The notes: generated by a model not told the origin, from the letters alone. A stretch of DNA of 64,000 nucleotides from an uncultured Lachnospiraceae bacterium (GCA_947588675.1 CANPYY010000005.1:1-64000); one strand, 5' to 3'. Counted from the first letter of the stretch, positions 27,700 to 36,661 are shown. A program made the numbers and translations.

Positions 27700-29415
27700 T
27701 TAATCCTGCCTGAACTGTTCATTATAAAGTCTTTTATATAGTCCGTCATTCTCCATAAGCTTATCGTGGCTTCCCTGCTCGAGAATATTTCCGTCCGCTA
27801 TTACAGCTATCTCATCAGCATTTTTTATTGTTGACAGCCTATGTGCCACTACAAGTGTAGTCCTGCCTTTGCAAAGTTCGTCAAGCGCATCCTGTATAAT
27901 TATTTCCGTCGTATTGTCGAGCGCGCTTGTGGCTTCATCAAGTATAAGTATCGACGGATTCTTCAAAAACACCCTTGCAATACTAAGCCGCTGTTTCTGC
28001 CCTCCCGACAGGCGTACTCCTCTTTCCCCTATTTCAGTATCATATCCGTTTTTAAGAGTCATTATATAATCGTGTATGCTTGCTTTTTTTGCCGCTTCTA
28101 TAACTTCTTCATCTGTAGCGGAAAGCTTTCCATATAAAATATTTTCTTTTATACTGGCATTAAAAAGATATATATCCTGCTGCACAATTCCTATATTCCG
28201 CCTGAGTGATTCCATAGTCATTTTTCTTATATCAATACCGTCAATCAGTATGCTTCCGCCGGTAATATTATAAAAATGAGGTATCAGGTGGCATATGGTA
28301 GTTTTACCGCCTCCGCTCGGTCCAACCAGAGCAAATTTAGTTCCTTTATCAATGTTCAGGCTGATGTTATTCAATACATTTTTATCACCTTCATAGCCGC
28401 ACGATACATTTTTAAATTCAATATGTCCCTGCAGCTTACCAACATCCGTAACTTCTGCGGCATCCTTTTCCGGTTCTTCTTTCATAATCTCAAGAAATCT
28501 TTCAAATCCCGTAACACCATTCTGGTACTGCTCCATAAAATTAATCAGCGTCGTCACCGGATTAAGAAAAATATTTACAGACACTACAAAAGCCGAATAA
28601 TCCCCAAATTCTATTCTTCCGCTATACAGGAAAAGCCCTCCTGCAATAAGTACAATTACATTAAATATATCCGTTATAAACGAAGTTCCCGAATGAAACT
28701 GTCCCATTGCCTTATAAGCATCCCGACGCGCTTCAACAAACTCCATATTGCCTTCTTCAAACTTTTCTTTTTCCCTTTCAGAATTGTTAAACGCCTTAGT
28801 CACGCGTATCCCTGATATACTGCTTTCAAGCGAGGCATTAATCTTTGCAATCGAAACCCTGCTGTCCATAAATGCCTTTCTCATCTTTTTGCGGATTATC
28901 ATTGTAATAATAAGCATAAAAGGAACACAGACAAATATAATAAGCGTAAGATACCAGTCTATGCTTCCCAGATACAAAAAAGATACAATAATGGCTATCG
29001 ACGATATGAGTATATTTTCAGGTCCATGATGCGCAAGTTCGCTGATATCCATTAAATCATTGGTCATTCTTGACATAATTTTTCCGGTTTCGTGGTTGTC
29101 ATAAAAACTGTACGGAAGTTTTTCAAGATGACAGAACATTTCCCGCCTCATCTGAGCCTGTATTTTTACACCCATCATATGCCCCTGGTATTGTATGAAA
29201 TACTGCAAAAGCATTCTCACAAAATACAGCGCAAGAAGCGTAAGCCCTGCAACTACTATCATTTTATATTTATTATTTGGTATGAAATCGTTCAACATAT
29301 TTCTTGTGACTACCGGATAAACAATTCCGATAAGAGCCACAAAAAAAGAGGCTGTCATATCCAATGTAAAAAGCAGCCTGTGTGGTCTGTAATATCGTAT
29401 AAATTTTTTAAGCAT
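27700..29415 (-). CDS. ABC exporter (fused membrane and ATPase domains)
   Basis: A 571-residue half-transporter. The six-helix type 1 exporter membrane domain occupies about 1-315 and the ATPase about 330-571. Walker A is GPSGGGKTT, the signature LSGGQKQR, Walker B SILILDEATSALD, and the switch His is in VVAHRLSTI. It works as a homo- or heterodimer; no partner half is adjacent, so a homodimer of the MsbA/LmrA-like type is most likely. Its substrate, lipid or drug, is not determinable. GAGAGG precedes the ATG. The gene follows the metal-responsive regulator by 48 bases but seems unrelated to metals. Confidence 0.9.
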   Translation of the reverse strand: MLKKFIRYYRPHRLLFTLDMTASFFVALIGIVYPVVTRNMLNDFIPNNKYKMIVVAGLTLLALYFVRMLLQYFIQYQGHMMGVKIQAQMRREMFCHLEKLPYSFYDNHETGKIMSRMTNDLMDISELAHHGPENILISSIAIIVSFLYLGSIDWYLTLIIFVCVPFMLIITMIIRKKMRKAFMDSRVSIAKINASLESSISGIRVTKAFNNSEREKEKFEEGNMEFVEARRDAYKAMGQFHSGTSFITDIFNVIVLIAGGLFLYSGRIEFGDYSAFVVSVNIFLNPVTTLINFMEQYQNGVTGFERFLEIMKEEPEKDAAEVTDVGKLQGHIEFKNVSCGYEGDKNVLNNISLNIDKGTKFALVGPSGGGKTTICHLIPHFYNITGGSILIDGIDIRKMTMESLRRNIGIVQQDIYLFNASIKENILYGKLSATDEEVIEAAKKASIHDYIMTLKNGYDTEIGERGVRLSGGQKQRLSIARVFLKNPSILILDEATSALDNTTEIIIQDALDELCKGRTTLVVAHRLSTIKNADEIAVIADGNILEQGSHDKLMENDGLYKRLYNEQFRQD

Positions 29416-29463
29416 TATTATAAACCTCTCATTATGTAACTTTCTTTGTATGTCTTTATCTTA

Positions 29464-29829
29464 CTAATCTTCTTCTATATGCTCGCGTCCCTGCGCAATA
29501 ATGAGACGTACATGCTCATCTGCAAGCGAATAAAAAACTGATTTCCCTACCCTTCTGTTTTTTACAAGTTTATTCTGTTTAAGAATCCTGAGCTGATGCG
29601 ATATTGCAGACTGTGTCATATTGAGTACATGCGCCAAATCACATACGCACACTTCCGCTTCAAAAAGAACAAATAAAATTCTTATTCTTGTAGAATCACC
29701 AAATACCTTAAAAAGTTCTGCGAGATCATATAATTCAGTTTCCTCAGGCATTGTTTCATTTACTATTTTTAATAAATCTTCATGAAGTTCTACCTGTTCG
29801 CAACACTCCGCCTCGTTTTTACCGTACAT
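29464..29829 (-). CDS. ArsR/SmtB-family metal sensor, CadC-like
   Basis: A 121-residue winged-helix repressor. It has the two metal sites known in the family: an N-terminal Cys pair (CC near residue 9) with CVCDLA at the alpha-3 helix, as in CadC, and DEHVRLIIAQGREHIEE near the C terminus, which gives the Asp/His...His/Glu pattern of the alpha-5 zinc site in SmtB/CzrA. Having both suggests sensing of Cd, Pb or Zn. DNA recognition is in MTQSAISHQLRILKQNKLV. It follows the P-type ATPase gene but has its own promoter. Its expected operators are the two dyads at 32058-32100 in front of the HMA-ATPase operon. Confidence 0.88.
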   Translation of the reverse strand: MYGKNEAECCEQVELHEDLLKIVNETMPEETELYDLAELFKVFGDSTRIRILFVLFEAEVCVCDLAHVLNMTQSAISHQLRILKQNKLVKNRRVGKSVFYSLADEHVRLIIAQGREHIEED

Positions 29830-29851
29830 CCTATCACATCCTTCATAGACA

Positions 29852-29880
29852 AAAATAAATCATTGCCGGCATATTGTCAA
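29852..29880 (-). promoter_or_regulatory. probable promoter of the CadC-like regulator
   Basis: On the minus strand TTGACA (29880-29875), 17 bases, TATTTT (29857-29852). It overlaps the downstream arm of the terminator hairpin of the ATPase gene. No TGAACA-type dyad is present here. Confidence 0.5.
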
Positions 29881-29903
29881 CCATATTCCGGCAATGATTT
29901 ATT
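29854..29903 (-). terminator. terminator of the P-type ATPase gene
   Basis: AATAAATCATTGCCGG (29854-29869) pairs perfectly with CCGGCAATGATTTATT (29888-29903), an unusually long 16-bp stem. On the minus strand it is followed by TTTTTGTC and overlaps the ATPase stop codon. Confidence 0.75.
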
Positions 29904-31770
29904 AAATTTTCTTTACAAACAACGCTCTTATTGCGTTTAATACCGCTATAACCATAACGCCGACATCTGCAAATATCGCAAGCCACATATTTGCAATTCC
30001 AAGCGCTCCAAGTACAAGACATATAAATTTTATACCTATTGCAAAATATATATTCTCATATACTATCCTCATACATTTTTTCGCTATGCGTATAGCCTTT
30101 ACAATCTTTAGAGGATTATCATCCATAAGCACTATATCGGCTGCTTCTATAGCCGCATCAGAGCCTGCCATTCCCATTGCAATACCTATGTCGGCCCTGG
30201 ATAACACGGGCGCGTCATTTATTCCATCGCCAACAAATACCAGCTTTCCTTTTTTAGTCTTTTCAGACAGCATATATTCAACTTTTTTTACTTTATCTGC
30301 CGGAAGCAGCTCACTGTACGTTTCATCAACGCAAAGTTTATCTGCCACACTCTGCGCCGTGCCTTTTGCATCGCCGGTAAGCATTACAATCTTTTTTACT
30401 CCGCATTTTTTCAGCGAAGCCACGGCTTCCTTTGAATTGGGTTTAATGACATCCGCTATAAGTATATGCCCCTGATATACGCCATCTACCGCAACATGCA
30501 CAATTGTTCCCTGTTCATGACACTCAATATATTCCACTCCCGCCTTTTCCATAAGTCCGGCATTTCCTACCGCAACCGATATTCCATCTACTTTTGCAAT
30601 CACTCCGTTACCGCTTATTTCCTGTACATCCGATACCCTTTTTATATCCGGCTCCTTTGCGTATTCATCCTTTATGCTTTTACTTATCGGGTGCGAGGAA
30701 AACGCTTCCGCATGAGCTGCATATTCCAGAAGTTTTTCATCGCTCAAAGAGCTGTGATGTATTCCTGCAACTTTAAATATTCCGCTTGTTAATGTACCGG
30801 TTTTATCAAACAGAACATACTCCGTCTTTGATAAAGCTTCAAGATAATTTGAGCCTTTTACAAGAACTCCTTCCCTGCTCGCACCGCCTATACCGGCAAA
30901 AAATCCAAGCGGTATACTTATAACCAAAGCGCATGGACAGCTTATTACCAAAAATGTAAGAGCCCGGTACACCCAATCGCCAAATTCAGGCGAAAGTCCC
31001 ATAAACAACATTCTTATAAGAGGCGGAAGGACCGCAAGCGCTAAAGCTCCATAGCATACAGCCGGTGTATAATATCTTGCAAATTTTGAAATGAAATTTT
31101 CAGAATGTGATTTCTTTGAACTTGCATTTTCAACAAGGTCCAATATTTTAGATACCGTAGAATCTCCAAATTCTTTCGTAGTCTTTACTTTAAGAACGCC
31201 TGTCATATTAATACAGCCGCTTATTATAGTATCTCCGGCATGTACGTTTACCGGCATACTTTCTCCCGTAAGCGCGCTTGTATTAAGCATTGACTCGCCT
31301 TCATAAACAATTCCGTCTATCGGATTCTTCTCTCCCGGCTGTACAATAATTATGCTTCCAACTTCCACTTCATCGGGGTCTGTCTTTTCAATAACTCCGT
31401 TGCGGATTATATTAGCATAATCCGGTCTTATATCCATAAGTTCGCCGATATTCTTACGGCTTTTTCCGACGGCGTAGCTCTGGAACAACTCGCCTATCTG
31501 GTAAAACAGCATGACCGCCGCGCCTTCCGTATACTCGCCAAGAAGCATTGCTCCTACCGTGGCTATTGCCATAAGAAAATTTTCATCAAAAACCTGTCTG
31601 TTAATTATACCCTTTAACGCTTTTCTCAATATATCGTATCCTATAACCAGATACGGTATAAAATATAACAATGATTTTATATTATCTTTTATCGGAATAA
31701 ACGGCAGTATTGTCATTATAATTACGGTAATGATGATACGGATAAATACCTTTTTCTGTTTCTTATTCAT
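29902..31770 (-). CDS. heavy-metal P1B-type ATPase, Zn/Cd/Pb type (ZntA/CadA-like)
   Basis: A 622-residue metal-exporting ATPase. Motifs are all present: TGES in the actuator, CPCALVIS in the sixth membrane helix, phosphorylated Asp in DKTGTLTSG, the HP dipeptide in SSHPISKSI, and GDGINDAP. The last helices contain a Lys (GIKFICLVLG) and an Asp (FADVGV), the pair that marks Zn/Cd/Pb-transporting P1B-2 pumps rather than copper pumps. The usual N-terminal metal-binding HMA domain is absent; a separate HMA protein is encoded 15 bases upstream instead. GGGAG precedes the ATG. Confidence 0.92.
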   Translation of the reverse strand: MNKKQKKVFIRIIITVIIMTILPFIPIKDNIKSLLYFIPYLVIGYDILRKALKGIINRQVFDENFLMAIATVGAMLLGEYTEGAAVMLFYQIGELFQSYAVGKSRKNIGELMDIRPDYANIIRNGVIEKTDPDEVEVGSIIIVQPGEKNPIDGIVYEGESMLNTSALTGESMPVNVHAGDTIISGCINMTGVLKVKTTKEFGDSTVSKILDLVENASSKKSHSENFISKFARYYTPAVCYGALALAVLPPLIRMLFMGLSPEFGDWVYRALTFLVISCPCALVISIPLGFFAGIGGASREGVLVKGSNYLEALSKTEYVLFDKTGTLTSGIFKVAGIHHSSLSDEKLLEYAAHAEAFSSHPISKSIKDEYAKEPDIKRVSDVQEISGNGVIAKVDGISVAVGNAGLMEKAGVEYIECHEQGTIVHVAVDGVYQGHILIADVIKPNSKEAVASLKKCGVKKIVMLTGDAKGTAQSVADKLCVDETYSELLPADKVKKVEYMLSEKTKKGKLVFVGDGINDAPVLSRADIGIAMGMAGSDAAIEAADIVLMDDNPLKIVKAIRIAKKCMRIVYENIYFAIGIKFICLVLGALGIANMWLAIFADVGVMVIAVLNAIRALFVKKI

Positions 31771-31785
31771 ATTTAAAACTCCCTA

Positions 31786-32007
31786 TTATGATATGTATAT
31801 CTCGCAATCATCTTCTACTTTTTTACAATTTTTAAGCACCTGCTTCATTACTTCCTTATGGTCGCAGCCTTCTTCAAATATTACATTCATTTTAAGCGCC
31901 ATAAAATTAACCGACGCGTCAAGCACCCCTTCTGTTTTCTTTGCCGCTTCCTCCATCTTATTAGCACAGTTTGCACAATCTACTTCAATCTTATAAGTCT
32001 TTTTCAT
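31786..32007 (-). CDS. small HMA-domain metal-binding protein
   Basis: A 73-residue protein consisting of one ferredoxin-fold HMA domain with the metal motif DCANCAN (a CxxC) at residues 9-15. The C-terminal CKKVEDDCEIYIS and CDHKE add further possible ligands. It probably hands Zn or Cd to, or stands in for the missing N-terminal domain of, the adjacent ATPase. An open frame reaches 32121, but GGAGG lies before ATG 32007 and the upstream part covers the operator region. It is first in the metal operon. Confidence 0.88.
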   Translation of the reverse strand: MKKTYKIEVDCANCANKMEEAAKKTEGVLDASVNFMALKMNVIFEEGCDHKEVMKQVLKNCKKVEDDCEIYIS

Positions 32008-32057
32008 TAATATATCCTCCATATAATATATATTACATATGACTTTAATCCTGATTT

Positions 32058-32100
32058 TTAACATATGTTCAAGTTTTTCATATGAGCATATGTTCATATG
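32058..32100. promoter_or_regulatory. two ArsR/SmtB-type operators
   Basis: Site 1 (32058-32072) has an AACATATGTTC core. Site 2 (32079-32100) is a 22-base near-perfect dyad with arms CATATGA and TCATATG around the same core. Both match the TGAACA-N2-TGTTCA type of operator bound by CadC/SmtB/CzrA proteins. They lie at about +4 to +45 of the predicted transcript, so binding would block initiation or early elongation. Confidence 0.82.
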
Positions 32101-32109
32101 TTTGTTTAT

Positions 32110-32138
32110 ATTATATTCCATGGGGATACATATGTCAA
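32110..32138 (-). promoter_or_regulatory. consensus promoter of the metal-export operon
   Basis: On the minus strand TTGACA (32138-32133), 17 bases and TATAAT (32115-32110). It begins 8 bases past the thiD stop codon, and no terminator separates the two operons, so thi read-through into the metal genes is possible. Confidence 0.8.
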
Positions 32139-32145
32139 CCGTTTT

Positions 32146-32946
32146 TTATTGTTTTTTTGATATAGCATAAGCATGGTTAAGAGGGCCGTTTCCGTGTCCG
32201 ATATCCAGTCCATAACAAAGAGCTTCCGTCAAATATTTTTTTGCATTGTCTACCGCTTTTTCAAGATTCATTCCCTTTGCAAGATTTGCAGCAATTGCAG
32301 AAGATAACGTACACCCTGTACCATGTGTATTATTACTGTCGACTGTCTTTTGGCAAAACCATGTAAGCCTGCCATCCGAATACATAACATCGGACGCAGG
32401 GTTTTTTGTATGTCCGCCTTTACATAATACGGCGCAGCCATACTTTTGTCCCAGCTTAGCTGCCGCCCGTTCCATATCTTCTTTATCATTTACCGCAAAT
32501 CCGCATAATACTTCCGCTTCCATTGCATTTGGAGTTATAATATCCGCGCATAAAAAAAGTTCACTTTTTAATGTTTCCACAGCTTCATCCGATATGAGTC
32601 CGGAGCCGCTTGTCGAAACCATAACCGGGTCTATAACTACATTTTCTGCATTATACTTTATAAGGGTATCCGCTATCACATGTATGAGATTTGCGGAAGA
32701 AACCATACCTATTTTTACCGCATCGGGTCTTATATCCGTAAAAATACAGTCAAGCTGTTTTTTCAGAAATTCCGGAGATGATTCCTGTATTCCCCAAACG
32801 CCCAGAGTATTCTGCGCCGTAAGCGCCGTAATCGCACTCATTGCATACACTCCGTGCATTGTCATAGTCTTTATGTCCGCCTGTATCCCGGCGCCGCCGC
32901 TACAGTCGCTTCCTGCAATCGTAAGAGCTGTTTTAATAATAATCAC
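32146..32946 (-). CDS. thiD: hydroxymethylpyrimidine/phosphomethylpyrimidine kinase
   Basis: ThiD phosphorylates HMP and HMP-P to HMP-PP for thiamine synthesis. The ribokinase-like fold shows ALTIAGSDCSGGAGIQADIK at the N terminus, VIDPVMVSTSGSGL, LCKGGHTKNPASD and the anion-hole motif NTHGTGCTLSSAIAANLA. The coordinates use a GTG at 32946, but that GTG lies inside the ribosome site GAGGTGAT that follows the thiE stop. The third of three ATT codons (32937) has ideal spacing and gives the usual family start MKTALTIAGSD, so an AUU start is likely. It is the last gene of the thi operon. Confidence 0.95.
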   Translation of the reverse strand: MIIIKTALTIAGSDCSGGAGIQADIKTMTMHGVYAMSAITALTAQNTLGVWGIQESSPEFLKKQLDCIFTDIRPDAVKIGMVSSANLIHVIADTLIKYNAENVVIDPVMVSTSGSGLISDEAVETLKSELFLCADIITPNAMEAEVLCGFAVNDKEDMERAAAKLGQKYGCAVLCKGGHTKNPASDVMYSDGRLTWFCQKTVDSNNTHGTGCTLSSAIAANLAKGMNLEKAVDNAKKYLTEALCYGLDIGHGNGPLNHAYAISKKQ

Positions 32947-32947
32947 C

Positions 32948-33595
32948 TCATTTCACTATTGTAGTAATTATTTTTTTAAGTTTCTTACACTCAGCTTCAA
33001 TATCTTTTGCCGCAAATATTCCCGAAACGATTGCCGCTCCTGCTATTCCGGTTCCCGAAAGCCCGCTTATATTGGAGCTGTTCACTCCTCCGATTGCAAC
33101 AACAGGTATTGACACCGATTCCGTAATATTTTTTAGTATATCCGGTGATATCTTACGTGCATCTGACTTTGTATCTGTTCCAAACACTGCTCCGCAGCCG
33201 ATATAATCCGCGCCGTCTGCCTCTGCTCTGAGCGCAAGGGATACATTTCTTGCCGACGCACCGATAATCATATTGCTGCCAAGCATCTTTCTTGCAGTCT
33301 TTATGTCCATATCGTTTTGACCGATATGGACGCCGTCCGCACCGCTTTTTATTGCAATCTCAACATTATCATTAATAATAAGCGGAACTTTATATTTACT
33401 GCAAAGTTCTTTCATTTCTAACGCTTCTTTTAAAAATTCGTCATAACCAAGATTTTTTTCTCTGAGCTGTATACATGTTGCCCCTCCGCGTATTGCGCTT
33501 TCAACCTGCGATACAAGGCTCTTGCCATTTAAAAACGAACGGTCGGTAACGGCATACAGCAAAAGCGTATTTTCTGTAATCTTCAAATATTTCAC
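32948..33595 (-). CDS. thiE: thiamine phosphate synthase
   Basis: ThiE joins HMP-PP and thiazole phosphate to form thiamine phosphate. The 215-residue TIM barrel contains GGATCIQLREKNLGYDEFL, LIINDNVEIAIKSGADGVHIGQ, the conserved IIGASARN and YIGCGAVFGTDTKSDA, then VVAIGGVNSSNI. All catalytic segments are intact, unlike the TenI-like paralogue in the same operon. The listed GTG at 33595 lies within the GAGGTGA ribosome site; TTG at 33586, 8 bases after GAGG, is the more probable start and gives MKITENT. The stop overlaps the ribosome site of thiD. Confidence 0.95.
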   Translation of the reverse strand: MKYLKITENTLLLYAVTDRSFLNGKSLVSQVESAIRGGATCIQLREKNLGYDEFLKEALEMKELCSKYKVPLIINDNVEIAIKSGADGVHIGQNDMDIKTARKMLGSNMIIGASARNVSLALRAEADGADYIGCGAVFGTDTKSDARKISPDILKNITESVSIPVVAIGGVNSSNISGLSGTGIAGAAIVSGIFAAKDIEAECKKLKKIITTIVK

Positions 33596-33610
33596 CTCAT
33601 TACCACGGCG

Positions 33611-34918
33611 CTAGTCTTCCATAATATCTACATTTTCACCGCGAAGGATTTTATTAATATTACGCACGGCGCACATTTTTCCGCACATAGTACATGTATC
33701 TTCCCTTTCCGGCGTACTTTCACTTCTGTATCTCCTTGCTTTTTCAGGGTCTATCGCAAGTTCAAACTGTTTTTCCCAGTCCAGATTCCTTCTTGCCTCG
33801 CTCATCTGATAATCCCAGTCTTTCGCTCCCGGAAGTCCTTTAGCTATATCCGCCGCATGCGCCGCAATTTTTGAAGCTATAATACCTTCCTTTACATCTT
33901 CGACAGTAGGAAGCCTGAGATGTTCCGCAGGCGTAACATAGCAGAGGAAAGAGGCTCCGTATGTAGCCGCTATAGCTCCCCCGATAGCGCTTGTTATATG
34001 GTCATAGCCCGGCGCAATATCCGTTACAAGAGGCCCCAGTACATAAAATGGCGCGCCCTTGCATATCGTTTTCTGAATCTCCATATTGGCTCTTATCTGG
34101 TCAAGCGGCATATGTCCCGGTCCTTCAATCATTACCTGTACATTTTCTTTCCACGCTCTCATAGTGAGTTCGCCAAGCATTACAAGTTCCGATATCTGTG
34201 AAATATCTCCCGCGTCTTCTATACTTCCCGGACGACATGCGTCGCCAAGGCTTAACGTAACGTCATACTGTTTGCATATTTCAAGAATCTCGTCAAATCT
34301 TTCATAGAACGGATTCTCATTGCCTGTAAGCTCCATCCATGCAAATATAATCGAACCGCCTCTGGATACAATATTGGTGTGACGTAGGTTCTGTTTAAAT
34401 CTTCTTGCCGTTTCACGGTTAATACCACAGTGTATCGTCATGAAATCCACTCCGTCTTCAGCATGCATCCTTACAATATCTATCCATTCATCCGACGTAA
34501 TCTTTTTAAGCGCTTTATTATAATACACAACTGCATCATATATCGGCACCGTACCGAGAACTGCGCTGCACTCATTTGTAAGCTTACGTCTGAATACCTG
34601 CGTATCCCCATAGGAACTAAGGTCCATAATAGCCTCGGCTCCCATATCAATCGCCGCCTGTACTTTTTCCATCTCCACATCAAGATCAAGGCAGTCCCTG
34701 CTTGTTCCAAGATTAACATTAATCTTGGTTTTAAGCCTGCTTCCTATTCCATATGGGGTTAAACATTTGTGATTCTTATTTGCAGGTATTACTACATGTC
34801 CGCAGGCAACCAATTTGCGTATCTCCTCTGCATCAATATTTTCATACTCTGCAACTTTTTTCATCTGCTCTGTTATTATACCCTTTCTTGCTGCATCCAT
34901 CTGTGTCGTATAGTCCAT
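33611..34918 (-). CDS. thiC: phosphomethylpyrimidine synthase (short anaerobic form)
   Basis: ThiC is a radical SAM enzyme that rearranges aminoimidazole ribotide to HMP-P. At 435 residues it is the short form lacking the extra N-terminal domain of ThiC from plants and enteric bacteria. The barrel includes [42 protein letters not shown] and [13 protein letters not shown]. The C-terminal cluster motif reads CTMCGKMC, that is C-x2-C-x3-C, where the long forms have C-x2-C-x4-C. GGAGG precedes the ATG. It lies between tenI and thiE. Confidence 0.96.
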   Translation of the reverse strand: MDYTTQMDAARKGIITEQMKKVAEYENIDAEEIRKLVACGHVVIPANKNHKCLTPYGIGSRLKTKINVNLGTSRDCLDLDVEMEKVQAAIDMGAEAIMDLSSYGDTQVFRRKLTNECSAVLGTVPIYDAVVYYNKALKKITSDEWIDIVRMHAEDGVDFMTIHCGINRETARRFKQNLRHTNIVSRGGSIIFAWMELTGNENPFYERFDEILEICKQYDVTLSLGDACRPGSIEDAGDISQISELVMLGELTMRAWKENVQVMIEGPGHMPLDQIRANMEIQKTICKGAPFYVLGPLVTDIAPGYDHITSAIGGAIAATYGASFLCYVTPAEHLRLPTVEDVKEGIIASKIAAHAADIAKGLPGAKDWDYQMSEARRNLDWEKQFELAIDPEKARRYRSESTPEREDTCTMCGKMCAVRNINKILRGENVDIMED

Positions 34919-34942
34919 AATATACCTCCATTTATTAATATT

Positions 34943-35497
34943 TTATTTCATATAGTCCGACATCCGGCAGGCTCCTTTTGCGCCTGCCATTTTTATAAGT
35001 TCTTCATTTGAATCGTTTATTCCGCCAAGTCCGTATACAGGCACGGGCACTGCCTCGCATATTTCTTTAAGGAAATCAATGCCTTTCGGCGTAACTCCCT
35101 TTTTACAGTCTGTTTCAAAGACATGCCCGGCTGTAAGATATGTAGCTTTTAATTTTACCGCTTCAACCGCTTCTTCAAGCGAGTGTACGGAAGCTCCTAT
35201 TATATCAAAATCAGATAACGCTCCGCCATATTTTCTTAAAAGCGGCAGCGGCAGATGTATCTTTTTATGTCCAAGCTTTACCGCCACATCCGTAAATGAA
35301 TGAAGCACACATTCTTTTTTATATGAACCGCACAGGTTTATAACTTCTTTTGCAAGCAGTTCATACTCTGCTTCTTTCATATCCTTCTCCCTTAAAATAA
35401 CCATGTCTGCATAAGGCAGCGCTTTTTCAAGCCGGTCGATAAGCGGTATTTTACATATATGCCTGTTGGTTATAAGTATCTTTTTAAACGTACACAT
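34943..35497 (-). CDS. tenI: TenI-like thiazole tautomerase / thiamine phosphate synthase paralogue
   Basis: A 184-residue member of the ThiE/TenI family, shorter than ThiE. It keeps the barrel core (SFTDVAVKLGHKKIHLPL, FDIIGASVHSLEEAVEAV, YLTAGHVFETDCKKG, VYGLGGINDSN) but lacks the QLREK- and NDN-type diphosphate-binding segments of ThiE, having VILREKDMKEAEY instead. In Bacillus TenI aromatises the thiazole tautomer made by ThiG, and that role fits its position right after thiH. It overlaps the thiH end by 14 bases and has only a weak ribosome site, so translation is probably coupled. Confidence 0.8.
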   Translation of the reverse strand: MCTFKKILITNRHICKIPLIDRLEKALPYADMVILREKDMKEAEYELLAKEVINLCGSYKKECVLHSFTDVAVKLGHKKIHLPLPLLRKYGGALSDFDIIGASVHSLEEAVEAVKLKATYLTAGHVFETDCKKGVTPKGIDFLKEICEAVPVPVYGLGGINDSNEELIKMAGAKGACRMSDYMK

Positions 35498-36656
35498 ATT
35501 CGTTCATTACCGGGCAGAGTCCCTGTTTCTTTATAGCTTCTACAACTTCATCCACATTTCTTCCGTCTGCTATCTCAAACTGTTCGTCGCCCTGTTCCTC
35601 CTCATTTCCGTGACCGCCGATTCCGGTACTTACTCCTGCAGATATCTTGGTCGCCGCAAGGTCTATTACCCTGTCCCTGAATCCCGCGCGTTCCCTCGTC
35701 GATATCGTCATTCCTGCAAACGGCATAAACAGCCTGTATGCAAGCATCACCTGCAAAAGTTCTTTTTCATGTACATCTTTCGGATTAATTTTATCGTTGT
35801 TAATAATAGGTCTTAACCTCGGACATGAAAATGATATCTCTGCATAAGGATATTTTCTCTGTAAAAGATAAGCGTGCATACCTGTAGCAAACGCATCTTT
35901 CCTGTAATCGCTAAGTCCTAAAAGCGCGGCAAAGGCAACTCCTCTCATGCCGCCTTTAAGCGCTCTCTCCTGCGCATTTAACCTATACGGAAATACCCTT
36001 TTATGTCCCGCAAGGTGAAGCCTCTCATACACATCCGAATCATAGGTTTCCTGAAATACAGTTACATAATCTACTCCGCACTCATGCAGATAAGCATATT
36101 CTGATGAATTCATCGGGTATACTTCAATTCCTACCATTTTAAAATATTTAGACGCAAGCTTACATGCTTCGCCTATATATTTTACATCCGACATCTTCCT
36201 GCTTTCTCCGGTAAGTATAAGTATTTCTTCCAGTCCCGTACTACTTATCGCTTTCATTTCCTGCTCCATCTGCTCCATGTTAAGCTTTGCGCGGCGGATG
36301 CTGTTGTGACAGTTAAAGCCGCAGTATATGCAGTAATTTTCACAGTAATTGGCTATATAAAGCGGTGTAAAAAGATACACGTTATCCCCGAAATGTTTTC
36401 TTTTTTCATCTCTTGCGCGCGCCGCCATCTGTTCCAGATACGGCATTGCTGCCGGAGATAGAAACGCACCAAATTCCCACGGTCCGCATATATCTTTCTC
36501 AAGCGCCGCTTTTACATCTTCTTCTGTATATACATCATAATCGTATTCATTCATGGCGTTTATGACATCTTCCATAACGGTGGAATCTTCAAGTATCTCC
36601 ATTCCCTCCATATATTCCATATGATTTGTACGTTTTTCTTCATTTATATTTTCCAT
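35484..36656 (-). CDS. thiH: 2-iminoacetate synthase (tyrosine lyase)
   Basis: ThiH cleaves tyrosine with radical SAM chemistry to dehydroglycine (2-iminoacetate) and p-cresol, the oxygen-independent glycine-equivalent source for the thiazole ring. The 390-residue protein shows the CENYCIYCGF cluster motif (C-x3-C-x2-C), ILILTGESRKMSDV, VEVYPMNSSEYAYL and VTVFQETYDSDVYERLH. Use of ThiH instead of ThiO indicates an anaerobe. GGAGG precedes the ATG. It is 5 bases after thiG and overlaps tenI. Confidence 0.96.
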   Translation of the reverse strand: MENINEEKRTNHMEYMEGMEILEDSTVMEDVINAMNEYDYDVYTEEDVKAALEKDICGPWEFGAFLSPAAMPYLEQMAARARDEKRKHFGDNVYLFTPLYIANYCENYCIYCGFNCHNSIRRAKLNMEQMEQEMKAISSTGLEEILILTGESRKMSDVKYIGEACKLASKYFKMVGIEVYPMNSSEYAYLHECGVDYVTVFQETYDSDVYERLHLAGHKRVFPYRLNAQERALKGGMRGVAFAALLGLSDYRKDAFATGMHAYLLQRKYPYAEISFSCPRLRPIINNDKINPKDVHEKELLQVMLAYRLFMPFAGMTISTRERAGFRDRVIDLAATKISAGVSTGIGGHGNEEEQGDEQFEIADGRNVDEVVEAIKKQGLCPVMNEYVYV

Positions 36657-36661
36657 AGCTT

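Noticed and set aside
32008..32121. N-terminal extension of the small HMA protein
   Set aside because: It covers the operator region, and a strong GGAGG precedes the ATG at 32007.
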